Shown here in pieces: positions 22,031 to 33,140 of a DNA stretch of 64,000 nucleotides; the first letter of the stretch is position 1; the number at the start of each line of letters is the position of its first letter. The position numbers were made by a program, and so were the translations under genes. The notes beneath the pieces were generated by a model. That model saw only the letters and a program-made list of their open reading frames with translations. It searched no databases and had not been told where the DNA came from. The DNA lies in contig NC_080671.1 of NCBI RefSeq assembly GCF_030247195.1, positions 207,229,456 through 207,293,455 of the forward strand. The letters are read 5' to 3'. This stretch comes from Topomyia yanbarensis. Lineage: Eukaryota; Arthropoda; Insecta; Diptera; Culicidae.

Positions 22031-22766
22031 GTTTTCTGGAAGAAGCGCGAACGACAAAAAAATAAAGCAGTTATTACGAAAATATGGAACCGAAGACATT
22101 GCCGCTGCTGAATTGATTATAGAAACGAAGAGTATTGGAACCGCCAATTTACTGGAACAGAGTCATCCCATTTTAATTGAACTATTAAAATGGGAGGATG
22201 CCGGCTCAGTAAATTGGTGGTTGTGACAATATCGCTTTGCTCAGTACAGACACTAGTACATGGTTGGCAGCTTTTTCAGACCAGGCTCACTCCGTCCGTG
22301 ACGGACCATGCTGCCGCATTTTTTATAGGCACGAAGTGCCGCAAAGCTTTCTGCTGCATTAGCGACAATAATGGTTGTTTCATGGTAAACGTTTTTAGAG
22401 TCTATTTTACTTGGAAATGTTTTCCTGGTGATCGAAATAAAATCATTCAGCTAGTCATGACTACCCTCAATGTTTGCATTAACCGATTTACATGCCATTT
22501 CACTGCATTCTTGACTCATTTTTTTCCCAATGCGATTTTCCAGAATACAACCCCGCAAATTTTTCGTTCCTTAATACCTTTCTAGCAGTTTTCTGTATAA
22601 CGACATATGTACATATATCCTATGTACGGTCGCAGTTTTTGGTGGCTTTCACGTTACAAATTTTTATACCTACACTTTGGCTCGGGTTTGGAACAAATCA
22701 AACCCTACCATTTTTATCCGACTATTAATTAGGCTTATGTAGTGAAGCAATCGTGAAGTTTATTTT

Positions 22767-23155
22767 TGTTGATAATACCGTAAGAAAACTCCAAGTATTT
22801 CTGTAGGTAGGTTTGAGATAACTTTATTTGATACTTGTTCGTCAAGTTATATAATGCTAACATAGTTCGATATCGATTGATATTTCATGCACTGTTTATC
22901 ACAGTCCCTTATTGACTGCCATACCCTCTGCCTATAGTAAACAACACATCCATGCGCGGCGTCCATATGCAAAAGCTCAAGTTACCCACTTGAAGCTTTT
23001 GTCACATGACGTTCTGTCAGATGACATCTCCGAGCTTTTTATAGCACGTTCCATATGACAGTTCTTACTGTCAACTGCCGTCCCGTGAATGGCAAATTGT
23101 TTATATACAAAGAATATTTCGTACGTATATCACTGCGAAATATTCTTTTTCAACA
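22767..23155 (-). repeat. Copia 3' LTR
   Basis: 389 bp, from TGTTGAAAAAGAATATTTCG to GGTATTATCAACA in element orientation. A purine-rich tract (TGTGGGGAAG on the minus strand, 23156-23165) lies directly upstream and is the likely plus-strand primer. Confidence 0.93.
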
Positions 23156-26100
23156 CTTCCCCACAATTTGCACATTCAATACACCGAATAACTTTCTGTG
23201 TATATTTTTAGGTAACCCCTTAGTGAAGGCATCTGCAGGTTGATCGACGCTTGGGATGAACTGTAGTTTTACTTTACCATTTTTGATGAGATCCCGGATG
23301 AAAAGGTATTTGATATCCAAGTGTTTCATCCGTTGATGTGATCTTGGCTCCTGTGCTATGTTGATATATGGGATGCTATCTTCCATTATGATGAATGGTG
23401 TTATGTTTACATCCAATTCATTGAGAAGTTGTGTTAACCACACTCCTTCTTTCGTAGCAGCGCTAAGTGCTATCAGTTCTGCTTCACTTGTTGATAAGCT
23501 TACAGTCGGTTGTCGTTTCGTTGACCACGAAATAAGATTACCGTATAGTAGAAATGCGTATCCTGAAACTGATTTCCTATCATCAGGATCATTTGCAAAA
23601 TCTGCATCGGCAAATCCTACTAAAGCTGGATATTCGGTATTTGATGAATAAATTATTTTTGTGTGCTCGTTCCCCTCAAATATCGCAATATTCGTTTTAA
23701 TCCTGACCAGTGCCAATCGGTGGCGCAGTTAGCATATTTGCTTAGGGTGTTTACCGCAGAGCAAATATCAGGTCTAGAAGTTAGTGAAAGATATTGTAAG
23801 CATCCCAGCAGTTCTCTGTATGGCTCTTCAGTGATTTTTGGCTCAGATTTTGACCATTTCGTGTTGATATCCAATGGTGTCCCCACTGGTTTACAATCAG
23901 CCATCCCAAATCTACTAAGAAGTTTCTCCACGTATATTGTTTGAGAAATTTCAATAGTCTGGCTTTCCAAATCACGATTTATCTCCATTCCCAGGAAGTG
24001 CTTAATCTCTAACATGTCTTTCATTTGGAATAACCTTCCAAGTTTCTTTTTAATCCACGTAATTGCTTCGATGTTTTGGCAAGTAGTAAAATGTCGTCTA
24101 CATATAGTATTACTATAATGCCTCTAGATTTTGACTTATAGATGCAGTTGTCATTTTTGAGAGGGACGAAACCTAGTGTTTTCATTGCATCATCAAAATG
24201 TATATTCCAAGATCTGCTTGCCTGTTTCAATCCATACAAACATTTGTGTAGACGAACAGTTTGTCTTTGCATATTTACGTTTGGTGGAAGTTTCATGTAT
24301 ATTTCTTCTAACTTCCCATGTAGAAATGCAGTTTTGACATTCATTTGATGTACTAACAATTTATGCTCGTTAGCAAGGGCTAGGGCTAACCAAACACTCT
24401 CTAGTTTGGCGACTGGTGCAAATGTTTCACAGTAATCGAATCCAGGACGCTGTGAACACCCTTTTGCCACTAATCGTGCTTTATATCTTCCATCTTCTTT
24501 CATTGAGAAAACCCATTTTGAGTTAATTGGTTTAACTCCTTTTGGCAAACAGTTAACCACTGTCCAAGTGCCATTTTGATGTAATGCATCAAACTCTTCT
24601 TGAATAGCATGCTTCCATTCTTGCCAATCAGAAACTTTCTTCAATTCCTCAATAGTTTGCGGAATCTCTTCGTTGAAAATCATTGCTGTTTTTGCTGTAT
24701 AATCGGAATACCAACCCGGTATCTTTCTCTCCCTCTTGCTTCGACGCAATGATTGACCATCATCGACGTCCTCTCTTTCGTCTGTTGGATTTTCATTTGT
24801 ACTTTCATAGTCAGTTTCGCCAACTGATTCTTCAAGTGAATCTAGATTATCTTGCTCTGTTTCGATGAGTGTGCATTCTTCATGCTGTTCTTCATCAGAA
24901 GGATGTATAGCAGCATCCTCGTCTTCGTTCTGTTCTCCTTGGTTTAAGCGTGTACATCTAATTAAATCTTGACCAGATGATTCTACGAAATCCATGTTTG
25001 TGTGGTCAATATCTTGATTGGCTCTGGTAGATTCATTGAATACTACATTTCTGCCAATTTCTATTGAACGCGTATCCTTGTTCCATAATCTAAAACCATT
25101 ATTTGCGTACCCCACAAATATCAAAGGTTTTGTTTTGAAATCTAATTTCTGACGCCTCTCTTTAGGTATTTGTTTAAATGCTTTACACCCAAAAACTCTT
25201 AAATGATTCAAGTTTAGTCGCTTTTTGAACCATTTTTCATACGGAGTTTTGTCCTCTTCTATCCCACATGTTGGAGATCTATTGATTAGATATGTTGCTG
25301 CATATAATGCTTCTCCCCACATATCTTTCGCTTATCCACTTTCGTAAAGCAAAGCTCTGACCTTTTCCATTAAAGATCTGTTCATACGTTCACTTACACC
25401 ATTTTGCTGCGGTGTGTATGGAACAGTGAACGTCATTCTAACACCATTTCTTTTGCAATGAGCTTGAAATTCGTTACTTGTATATTCCCCTCCATTATCA
25501 CACCTTAGCATTGAAATACGTCTTTCGAAGAATGCTGTCGCCATTGCTTCGAATTCTTTAAATTTCTCGAAAACCTACGATTTCTGTTTCATGAGGTAAA
25601 CCACGAGAAAGTGCGTATAATCATCTATAAAGTTTACAAAGTAACAATAGCCATCATAGGTTTCCTGCTCCATGCTTCCACAAACATCCGAATGTATGAG
25701 TTCCAGTGGTCGTTTTGATCTTGGCAGCTGCAAGTGTTTAAATTTGGATGCAGCCTGCTTCCCCGCCATACAACCATCACATACATTTGTTTCACTAATA
25801 TTTCCAGAAGTTAGATTGATACCCTCAACCATTCCCTTCTTAATTAGTTTCTCCAAACTCGTATCACTGATATGGCCAAGTCTTTTATGCCATGTTTCCA
25901 AACTCACCTTCTTTCCGAACAATGCTAAGTTTGTTCCATCTTCCGCCGACTTTTCTTCCCGAAATAGATCAAGGTGGAATAAACCATCAACGAAGATTCC
26001 TGAAGCAATTACTTCATCTTCAAATTCAAAGATAACCTCTTCATCCGTAAAAGTAACCCTTTTACCATTTTTGCTAACCCTTCTAACCGAAAGGAGATTT

Positions 26101-27321
26101 TCTTCAAGACCCGGAGTAAAAAGAACGTTGTACAATTTCAATTCTTTTATTGTATTGTTACCCACAACACTCTTTAATCGCATTTTTCCAACTTTTGTTG
26201 CCCGTAAATTCTGGCCCGCTTTCGCCGTCGAAATGGTGATTGGCTTCTCTAATTCTTGGACATCTTCCAGCAGCTTCTCGTCATTAACCATATGGTCGCT
26301 TGCTCCTGAGTCAATTACGAATCTGACTCTCCTACCACGATCCGCTTTGGTCATCATTGCAAAGCTCTTTTTAGGCTCCATCTTTTGCTGCTTCTTGAAC
26401 TTATCTTTCTCCTTCGCGTTAAACTTTTTCATTAGTGGGCATTTATTTTTAAAATGCCCAGTTTCGTTGCAACCGAAGCATCGGGTTACCTCTCTCCTTG
26501 GCTTGTATTTTGAAGACAGCGCAACGTTTTTTATTTCTGCTTGCTTCTCTTCCCCAGCTTCAGCATCAATAAACATTCGTTTGATCTCCATGATCGGCTT
26601 GGCACACAGTTCTTCATTCGTCAGTACCATCAGAGCGCCTTTGACGTGTCGGTACTTGTCTGGCATGGAGATCAGTAGAGCATGAACTTTTTCCGATGCT
26701 GTCATTTTTGAACCCATACGATCTAGCTCGCGAATAATCAGATCGTACTCATCAAAAATCATGGACAATTTGTCGTGATGTCTTTGTTTGATGGTATACA
26801 ACCGGTCCCGCATATTAACCATAGCGGCTGTACCGCCCTTTTGGTACGTTCTGACCAGAGTATCCATGGCTTCTTTCGCATAGTTGAGCCCAATGAGTTT
26901 ATTCAAAACATCATTGTTGACCATCATGACAATCTCGTCCAATGCTTCGACGTCGTCATCAAGCCGTTTTCTGAGCTTAGCCTTCCTGGCTGTTTCTAGC
27001 TCTTCCGAGGCACCTACTACTGGTTCGTAGAAGTCCTCTTCTTCGGGCGTTCGTAGCAACGTGTGCTGGAGTTTCATCTTTATAAGATGATGTTCCATTC
27101 GCCTTTTCCAGGCTGGGAAACCGCAACTCCGAACCGTCGAATATCGATTCGCGGTTGACGTTACCGAAGTATGCCGTCGTCGGCACGGTGCGCTCGAGAG
27201 TTCCCCTCTCGTAGCCACCACCTCTTCTGTCCTCGAGAGTAACCCTCTCGGCAGATCCTCCAGCTTGCTGCTGGGTTACCATCCTCTCGGCAGATCCTCC
27301 AGCTTGCTGCTGGGTCGCCAT
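23150..27321 (-). pseudogene. Copia gag-pol polyprotein, broken
   Basis: Gag starts at 27321 (MATQQQAGGSAER). Motifs on the minus strand: zinc knuckle CFGCNETGHFKNKC (about 26450-26490), protease DSGASDHM (about 26300), integrase H-H and CDGC with WHKRLGHIS (about 25760-25900), integrase core HSDVCG, RCDNGGEY and GVSERMNRS (25400-25690), reverse transcriptase YVDD (about 24100) and RNase [10 protein letters not shown] and [11 protein letters not shown] (23480-23630). Breaks: a frameshift in gag near 27130, an in-frame TAG at 25575-25577, an in-frame TAA at 25332-25334, a frameshift near 24030 and a frameshift near 23660. The encoded proteins would package, cut, copy and insert the element, but this copy cannot make them all. 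Confidence 0.92.
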
Positions 27322-27329
27322 CCTCTGCT

Positions 27330-27545
27330 TGCTCCCGAAACGCTGGTGCTCGCTGGATGCCGTTTCTTCCCGAAACGCTGGTCCTCGCCGGATGTCGCTT
27401 CTGTCCGAAACGATGGTTCTCGCTGGCCGTTTCTACCCGAAACGCTGGTCCTCGTCGGATGCCGTTTCTGCCCGAAATGCTGGTCGTCGCTGCTACCGGA
27501 ACGATGGTTCTCGCCGGCCGTTTCTACCCGAAACGTGTATCTTCC
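27330..27545 (-). repeat. Leader tandem repeats of the copia element
   Basis: Between the primer site and gag, CCCGAAACGCTGGTCCTCG-type words repeat at roughly 35-70-bp spacing with variations. The repeat is GC-rich compared with the flanks. A second duplication (about 42 bp, CTCGGCAGATCCTCCAGCTT) at 27246-27325 encodes the repeated TQQQAGGSAER at the start of gag. Confidence 0.75.
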
Positions 27546-27592
27546 AAAAATACTATTTTACAATAGTCCAGGTGGCTAGTTCCAGTTAACTA

Positions 27593-27606
27593 CTGGGCCC
27601 ATAACC
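27593..27606 (-). promoter_or_regulatory. Primer-binding site for an initiator tRNA-Met half molecule
   Basis: The plus strand reads CTGGGCCCATAACC, the anticodon-arm sequence of eukaryotic initiator tRNA-Met, directly next to the inner LTR end. Drosophila copia also primes from an internal fragment of this tRNA rather than its 3' end, so this fits the copia family. Confidence 0.85.
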
Positions 27607-27995
27607 TTTTGATAATACCGTAAGAAAACTCCAAGTATTTCTGTAGGTAGGTTTGAGATAACTTTATTTGATTCTTGTTCGTCAAGTTATATAATGCTAA
27701 CATAGTTCGATATCGATTGATATTTCATGCACTGTTTATCACAGTCCCTTATTGACTGCCATACCCTCTGCCTATAGTAAACAACACATCCATGCGCGGC
27801 GTCCATATGCAAAAGCTCAAGTTACCCACTTGAAGCTTTTGTCACATGACGTTCTGTCAGATGACATCTCCGAGCTTTTTATAGCACGTTCCATATGACA
27901 GTTCTTACTGTCAACTGCCGTCCCGTGAATGGCAAATTGTTTATATACAAAGAATATTTCGTACGTATATCACTGCGAAATATTCTTTTTCAACA
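27607..27995 (-). repeat. Copia 5' LTR
   Basis: 389 bp, nearly identical to the other LTR. The visible differences are G versus T near the inner end (TATCAACA versus TATCAAAA on the minus strand) and one A/T change (GATACTTG versus GATTCTTG on the plus strand). Confidence 0.93.
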
Positions 27996-28740
27996 ATTTT
28001 GAGATAGGAACACATGGCCAAAATGGTACGAATTGCATCGGTGCAGGTGAATGGATAACAGTTCTGTATATAAAAGTTACATCACAGGAACTGAAGAAGC
28101 GCGATGTACCTACCCACCACCCATTATTTCCTGGCGTTTCGAACCGCAGATGAAGAGACAAGCATCTGTTAGAGCTAAAGCCTCATACAAATCACTGAAA
28201 GGTTTTTCGCCAACTCTTAGACGGTTTTAAATCTTAGATTATTCTGAAGTTGGCCCTAAAAATAAAAGAATGCATTTGAAGCGATACGCAAAAGCAAATC
28301 AGTGTTGCGCGAGAAATGTATTTCTCGGCATTATCGAGGGGCCCTTCAATGGATTGGTAACTGGTGGTAAATTTTTCGGACGTATTTTTGCCTCAATTTT
28401 ACATGAAGTTTCAGGTCGTGTCGTTGGATGCCCTGTCAGAAAAAATAATACATGTTTTCACGGTTTTCCCGCAGGGTTACTTTTGTTTGACATAAACACC
28501 ATCCAATGCATATAGTTTTTTTTTTCATTTTGGGTGTTGTCTTGATAGGCCAGATGTAAACAACCGCAGTTGTCCTATGTGTGGTTGCCAAGTTCACATA
28601 AGATTTATTTTAAAAAACAAAAAACTCGTTTTTACATATTACAAAGATTTTTTTACTAAATAATGTTATATTATGTATATTGGACCTAAACTTTATCGAA
28701 TGGAACGGAAAACTGTATATAGCTTAATGACCCAATTCAA

Positions 28741-29080
28741 TGCCAATGGGGTCTGATTCGACTTCAGAAAAGTCTTCCAACGGTGAAGAGCCATCCGAAA
28801 CTGTTTCACTACGTTCTAGACCGGAACTAAACAAGGAATTGTATCCAACTGCTGCAGAATTGACAAGGACATTCTGATATAGCTCTACATCACCATAATT
28901 TTGAAAATTATATTCATTTTGGTAATCAGTAGCTAACCAAGCATGTTTCGGCTATGTATCAAAACAATATTAAATAAACGGTCAACAGAACATCATAATA
29001 TAACTTACTTTTCTGATATATTAACGATTGTACTACGGATATTTTAAACGATAATGTCGAGGTCTACGGCTCATTTTGTA
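28741..29080 (-). other. Upstream exon region of the TNP2-like gene
   Basis: An open minus-strand frame of about 70 codons starts after GATACATAG at 28951 and runs into the MITE at 28740, where it meets a TAA inside the MITE end. It reads NVLVNSAAVGYNSLFSS, then an acidic SPLEDFSEVESD. Upstream near 28987 a donor AGAAAA/GTAAGT is visible. Confidence 0.45.
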
Positions 29081-29483
29081 TTGAATAATTACATAAAAAT
29101 ACACTGAAATTCGCAGACTAACAACGCTTAATCGCTGAATAAAGATTTGACCAGAGATGATGTGAAGGCCGAAATCAAAAGTTCTAATCGAACCCAAAAC
29201 AACGGTTCCAATTGAGTAATACGGAGTAGGAAATACGGCGTGGGAAGTATTGGGATTGAATTGAAAGGAAATGCATTTAATTGTGGTTAAATACGAAGAG
29301 CGAAACTTTATACACTTACATACTATATACCTATTGTAATACAAATAAAATATAAATACGAGTTGTTTTAATCAAATTAAAAATTACAATGCGTCGCTCA
29401 CGCTTGTCTCCCTCATTTTGGCAAAATCTGAGCATTATAAATTATTTACACATCGGGCTCAATAACGTAGAGCAAGACGTTTT

Positions 29484-30323
29484 CAGTATTCAGCTTTTTG
29501 TTGGTGGCTGCGTTCCTAAATGCGCCCCCCACTTTGACAAGTCGTCCGTCCAAGTCAATTTTGACAAATCGTCAGTCTTGTCAATTTTGACAAGCCGTCC
29601 TTCAGTCAGAATTTTCAAGCGGTAGGCGTTAATTTCTGTTTACAGCTCAAACGTTAAACGTCAAATTGAAACGTTGTAAGTTGTTCCGTCGAAAATAAAT
29701 ACCGCTTTCTGTACGGATCTACAGTCAACTGGATTTATTCGATTGCAGCCAAATTCAACAGCAGCACTAAATTAGAAATGAAGATATAGAACATACACTT
29801 TTCAAAATTTGGAATACGCAATCCACCTACAAAAATCGATCGACTAACCACGCGCAATTTTTTCTTATTTTTTGTTTATTTATTTCTTACAATTGAGTTG
29901 TCCTATTGAAATACTGAGGAAAACCAAACATCAGCGACAATCGATTTCTTCGGTTAATGGTCCAGCTGGCGTTTGTCAACTTTCTATGCGGATATTTTTT
30001 ACTCTCGAAATTCAAGTGAGAACCGAGGTTCAAGGTTCAATCTGCAGAGAATATGCTTATAAATCTATTGATCAGCTTTTAGATACGCGAAGCAAATTGA
30101 TATCAACGAAAAAGTCGATTACAAAAAAGTTTCAAATTTGACGTTTAACGGTAGAGAGAACAAAAATGAGCAGGAAGATGAGAGCTGCGAAACTTGAGGC
30201 TGAAGGGATGGCTTGTCAAAATTGACACTACTTATTATTTGTCGCAATTGACACTGGACGAACGACTTGTCAAAGTGGGGTGAGCATTTAGGAACGCAGC
30301 CATCGACAAAGAACTGAATAATC
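29484..30323. mobile_element. MITE with long TIRs (about 60 bp), ends near GGCTGCGTTCCTAAATGC
   Basis: The left end (TATTCAGCTTTTTGTTGGTG, then GGCTGCGTTCCTAAATGC and CCCCACTTTGACAAGTCGT) is matched inversely at 30255-30323. A second inverted pair inside (AAACGTTAAACGTCAAATTG with CAAATTTGACGTTTAACGG) extends the symmetry. The interior repeats TTGTCAAAATTGAC words. No clear target duplication or transposase is visible. Confidence 0.75.
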
Positions 30324-30560
30324 TATCTAGATTGTGTATTTTCCCAAAGACATCAAACAAGAAATTTCAGTCGTGCAAGGTAGGGAAAAGGAATCTCATT
30401 CATTCAAACTACAAGCCATTCGATGTGTACGCAAAACTCCTGGTTGTCAAAACTAGCAGACAAAATAACTTAGTAAACCGTGCAGCCAAATTTACTGTTC
30501 ATCTCACCGCGTATTTTGTATTGTAAATATGGTCTTTGGACTGGACATCTCAATTATTTG

Positions 30561-30656
30561 TTTACCATTTATCAGTCAGTGTCATTCCAATCTATCACAA
30601 GATCTGTCAAAAGCATTTCGTATTCGATTGGAATGACACTGATAGATAAATGGTAA
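30561..30656. repeat. Short hairpin (33-bp near-perfect arms)
   Basis: TTTACCATTTATCAGTCAGTG with TCATTCCAATC (30561-30592) pairs with GATTGGAATGACACTGATAG and ATAAATGGTAAA (30625-30656). The loop is about 30 bases. It could be a tiny MITE or a hairpin RNA source. Confidence 0.7.
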
Positions 30657-31137
30657 ATAGGAAATAGTCGAGTCTTTATACCAGAGCTTCTTTGTTCGAA
30701 ACCATTAGATTGTCAAATTAGTGGTCCTCTACAAGTGTAATAAAACCAATGCCGGCAAAACATTTTCGTAGAGTGAGCTTAGCAATCCTTGAAAAGTTCA
30801 TGCACTCAAAAATCAATGAATCATTCCATGAGATGCTTCAGCTGATTTTTTGTTCGTTTTGTTTTTTCTGTTTGGGAAGACATGGCAAGGAAAATAGTCC
30901 GCTAATATCACAATACTTCCTTCTTGAATTTCTAACATAGAATTCTATACCCGCTTTTCAACGTGAAATATTTGTTTTTGGATCTAGATACGTTAAACTA
31001 ATACCATCAACACTTTTACTAGATGGACAGCTGTTAGTCAAATGAAACAATTACAAAAAACACAAAAAAATAGTGAAGAGTCACTTAATTTTATGAAAAA
31101 TACTCATGCTTAAAAAATTATGCCCGTTTAGCTTGAA

Positions 31138-31231
31138 GCGAAACTGGGTCAGGTTCTAACCCCAGCTACTGTAAAAATGAATAAGCCAACAGCGTTTGGG
31201 ATTGCAACCTGACTCAGTGTCGGGACCAAGC
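31138..31231. repeat. Hairpin repeat (AGTCAGGTTCTAAC family), copy 1
   Basis: CGAAACTGGGTCAGGTTCTA and ACCTGACTCAGTGTCG are inverted. The same hairpin recurs at 47797-47890 with CCAACCGCTGTCA in the arm. It is non-coding. Confidence 0.6.
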
Positions 31232-31305
31232 AACATTAGATCTTTTCGTTTACTCAGTGTTGAGTTATAAATGAAAATATCATAATTGGAGAACTTTCTA
31301 GATAA

Positions 31306-31870
31306 ACCTTCCGGAAGTCGCGCTAGCGCACTGAGTGTTGAAATATTGAGAATATTTTATACGCAATTTACCAATATTATTGATAGGACGTAGTATCTCT
31401 TGCCACTCGGGACAGTACAAACAGAATGAATGAATCAGATGTTGCCACTTCTCATACCTACGTTGCCCACTTCTCATATATACACATAAACATATGTATC
31501 GCTAGAGTAGAATGCCTCTCAGCAGTTAGGTAGCCAGGGCGGTGGTAGAGTAAATCACCTTTTTGATAGAGCAGGTTTGGCGTAATAAAGTATGCCTTCG
31601 GGGCAATTTATTTGGCTAACTAAAACGCTCTTTTTTGATTGCCGGAAACGGCATTGATAACAAACATTTTATGCTTTTCAGATTCGGTATCAAACAGTAG
31701 TGTGGTGAATACCCCACCCGGTTTCTCACACTATAGTTTGCGGAAGGTTCAGCACTTAAGTGTGGTGACGACCACACCCGGTTTCTCACATTTAAGTGCT
31801 TTCGCTGGATAATTCCACCTCGTTTTCTGCTTTTACTGAGTGCACGCTGCTCTGAAAATCTAACAAATCA
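31306..31870. mobile_element. piggyBac-like MITE relic, interrupted by the solo LTR
   Basis: CCTTCCGGAAGTCGCGCTAG (31309 onward) and, after the LTR, TGCACGCTGCTCTGAAAATC match parts of the element at 55296-55411 in inverse order. The outer TTAA is not preserved, and the right end is unclear. Confidence 0.45.
31336..31835 (+). mobile_element. Probable solo LTR (500 bp), TSD CTGAG
   Basis: CTGAG flanks a 500-bp block (31331-31335 and 31836-31840) that begins TGTTGAAATATTGAG and contains a polyadenylation-like AATAAAG at about 31590. Flanking sequence joins into a continuous piggyBac-like MITE (GCGCACTGAGTGCACGC) that is also present at 55296. The 3' end (TTTTA) is not the usual CA, so the LTR call rests on size, the TGTTG start and the 5-bp duplication. 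Confidence 0.55.
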
Positions 31871-32376
31871 TCGGTATTTGAAATATAATTAATCTGAATC
31901 TTCCACTATTTATAAGATGTGCAAATGTTTATATATTTCGCGTGAGCCCTTTTGACAATTAACTCGAACTATTTGTCAATTGAGATTGGGCACCTGCAAT
32001 TTGCAATAATTGACAATTTCAATTTCATTTAAGCCAATTTGAAAAACATGCCGAATTTTGGCATTTAATATAAGTAAGTGATATTTCACTTGTATCATTT
32101 GGACAAACACATAATCGAAGACTACATATTAAGAAGACTGATATCTCTTTCCCTCGCCCATACAAACGAGTAGCGACAGACGTTACAGCACTTCTATTGT
32201 ATGAAGGTTTAAAGCCCAATGTAAAAGTGTATGTGCAATACTATGGGAAGTACCACCTTTACCCGCAAGTGGCATTGCTATATATAAATAAATACCAGGA
32301 TTACCTGATAGTTGATTTTAATGCAACCATGCGGAAGATGGTTAAGATTTCAGCATTCGTATTACCAGCCTATGTG

Positions 32377-32550
32377 TATTCTGCTTCACTTCGGTTATGT
32401 CTCTGACATTACCTACCCGTCTTTTTCGTTTAGAAATATGCTAGTTTAGTGTTGTAGATTCGGGTTGGAAAGCGAAAATTTTAATAATTTATTAATAATC
32501 TTAAAAAAGATGGGTGGGTAATGTCTGCGACATAACCGGAGAGATGTAGA
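32377..32550. repeat. Inverted pair of histone-unit end sequences
   Basis: CTTCGGTTATGTCTCTGACA (from about 32392, then TTACCTACCCGTCTTTTT) is the reverse complement, with changes, of the unit start at 32502-32555. The left boundary of unit 2 is therefore a head-to-head pair of the same end sequence. Single copies of this end also occur at 5299, 9562, 10060 and 33000. Confidence 0.7.
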
Positions 32551-33140
32551 ATACATAAGGAACACGTTCTTCAAATATGTTAATACTCATTGGAATTTTC
32601 GGACAAAAGGTGATTTGGGCGAGGAATATTTCAAATTATTCTTTACAAAAATGATGGTGGTCCTGAAGAGGACCGGTTTTGTTGGCGTTGTTGGCCTTGG
32701 TGAGGGAGATGGCTAACGATGAAATGAATTGTTAGCATGAGGAAGTCGCGTAGTACTGGCCAATGGAAGAACAGATAATAATTGATTCCTGAAAATCAAT
32801 TTTTCTTTATTCATGTTAATTATACATACTTACAAATCTAACAGAAGATTCCTGATCATATTTCTGAATCATTAGTGCGAACATTGAGTAATTTGGTTAA
32901 GTACAATGAAAGTTACAAACTTTCCAAACTCGACCTTCTGTTCCTTCAGAAATATTGAAATGGGGTGTCTATATTAAACCATTAGTCGTGGTCACAATAA
33001 AAAAAGATGGGTGGGTAATGTCTGTCACATAACCGGAGCGTCGTGATTTCAATTCGAGACGTTAATTTAAATCTAATAATATTCAACAGAATCACGTTTG
33101 AATGGGAAATTTTCAAATAATTCTCTATGGTAATAATGGT

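Larger units (their letters stand above)
22767..27995 (-). mobile_element. Copia-type LTR retrotransposon, full length, TSD ATTTT
   Basis: A 5.23-kb element on the minus strand. ATTTT flanks it (22762-22766 and 27996-28000). The 389-bp LTRs run TGTTG to CAACA. The domain order is gag, protease, integrase, reverse transcriptase, RNase H, which defines Ty1/copia. The LTRs differ at about two positions, so insertion looks recent, yet gag-pol is broken in at least five places. It sits inside the TIR element at 21004. Confidence 0.95.
21004..28426. mobile_element. DNA transposon with TIR CAACGACACGAC, TSD GATGCCC
   Basis: GATGCCC is duplicated at 20997-21003 and 28427-28433; the intact MITE at 63597 onward has it once. 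The ends CAACGACACGAC and GTCGTGTCGTTG are perfect inverted repeats, with partial match beyond. Without the copia element it is about 2.2 kb. It holds decayed zinc-finger sequence but no transposase I can recognise. A 7-bp duplication would fit P-superfamily or related transposons, but the ends do not identify a family. Confidence 0.8.
20817..28740. mobile_element. MITE (TIR TTGGGTCATTA) split in two by a 7.4-kb insertion
   Basis: The left half (20817-21003) matches 63417-63606 and the right half (28427-28740) matches 63600-63910 of the intact copy near the window end. TGCCAAT occurs at 20810-20816 and 28741-28747, a likely 7-bp target duplication. The inverted ends are TTGGGTCATTATATG and GCTTAATGACCCAA, with a few extra bases (TTCAA) on the right. 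Everything between the halves is a later insertion. Confidence 0.8.
20040..29080 (-). pseudogene. TNP2-like transposase-related gene, split by nested insertions
   Basis: Exons on the minus strand: 28741-28951 (PKHAWLATDYQNEYNFQNYG, acidic tail), 20624-20746 (DVSYNEGTFHD, acidic), 20316-20566 (VKDILFMALNFYIRHKLTQE, FEDLMRMMNVL, FPESF, VYFCINCQFG) and 20254 downwards (YEYPQRTECPVENCGTTKKN, then EQQLRETVMKYRKE). Junctions between the last three are phase-consistent. The pattern (helical ED-L segment, P-S motif, CxxC then CxxxxC) resembles animal relatives of EnSpm TNP2-type transposases. A possible first exon near 29050 (MSRRPRHYRLKYP) has in-frame stops. A T10 run at about 20190 breaks the last exon. 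The segment 20817-28740 is inserted. Confidence 0.45.

Noticed and set aside
25672..26685. 337-residue plus-strand ORF
   Set aside because: It lies exactly antisense to copia gag-protease, whose motifs are clear on the minus strand. The plus-strand peptide has no domain.
27265..27589. Repetitive plus-strand ORFs rich in PKRW and LPE
   Set aside because: They are antisense to the copia leader repeats and the gag start, so they are shadows of repeats.
30561..30656. Possible microRNA precursor
   Set aside because: The arms are nearly perfect for 33 bp with a 30-base loop, and other small inverted-repeat transposons fill the region. I kept it only as a hairpin repeat.
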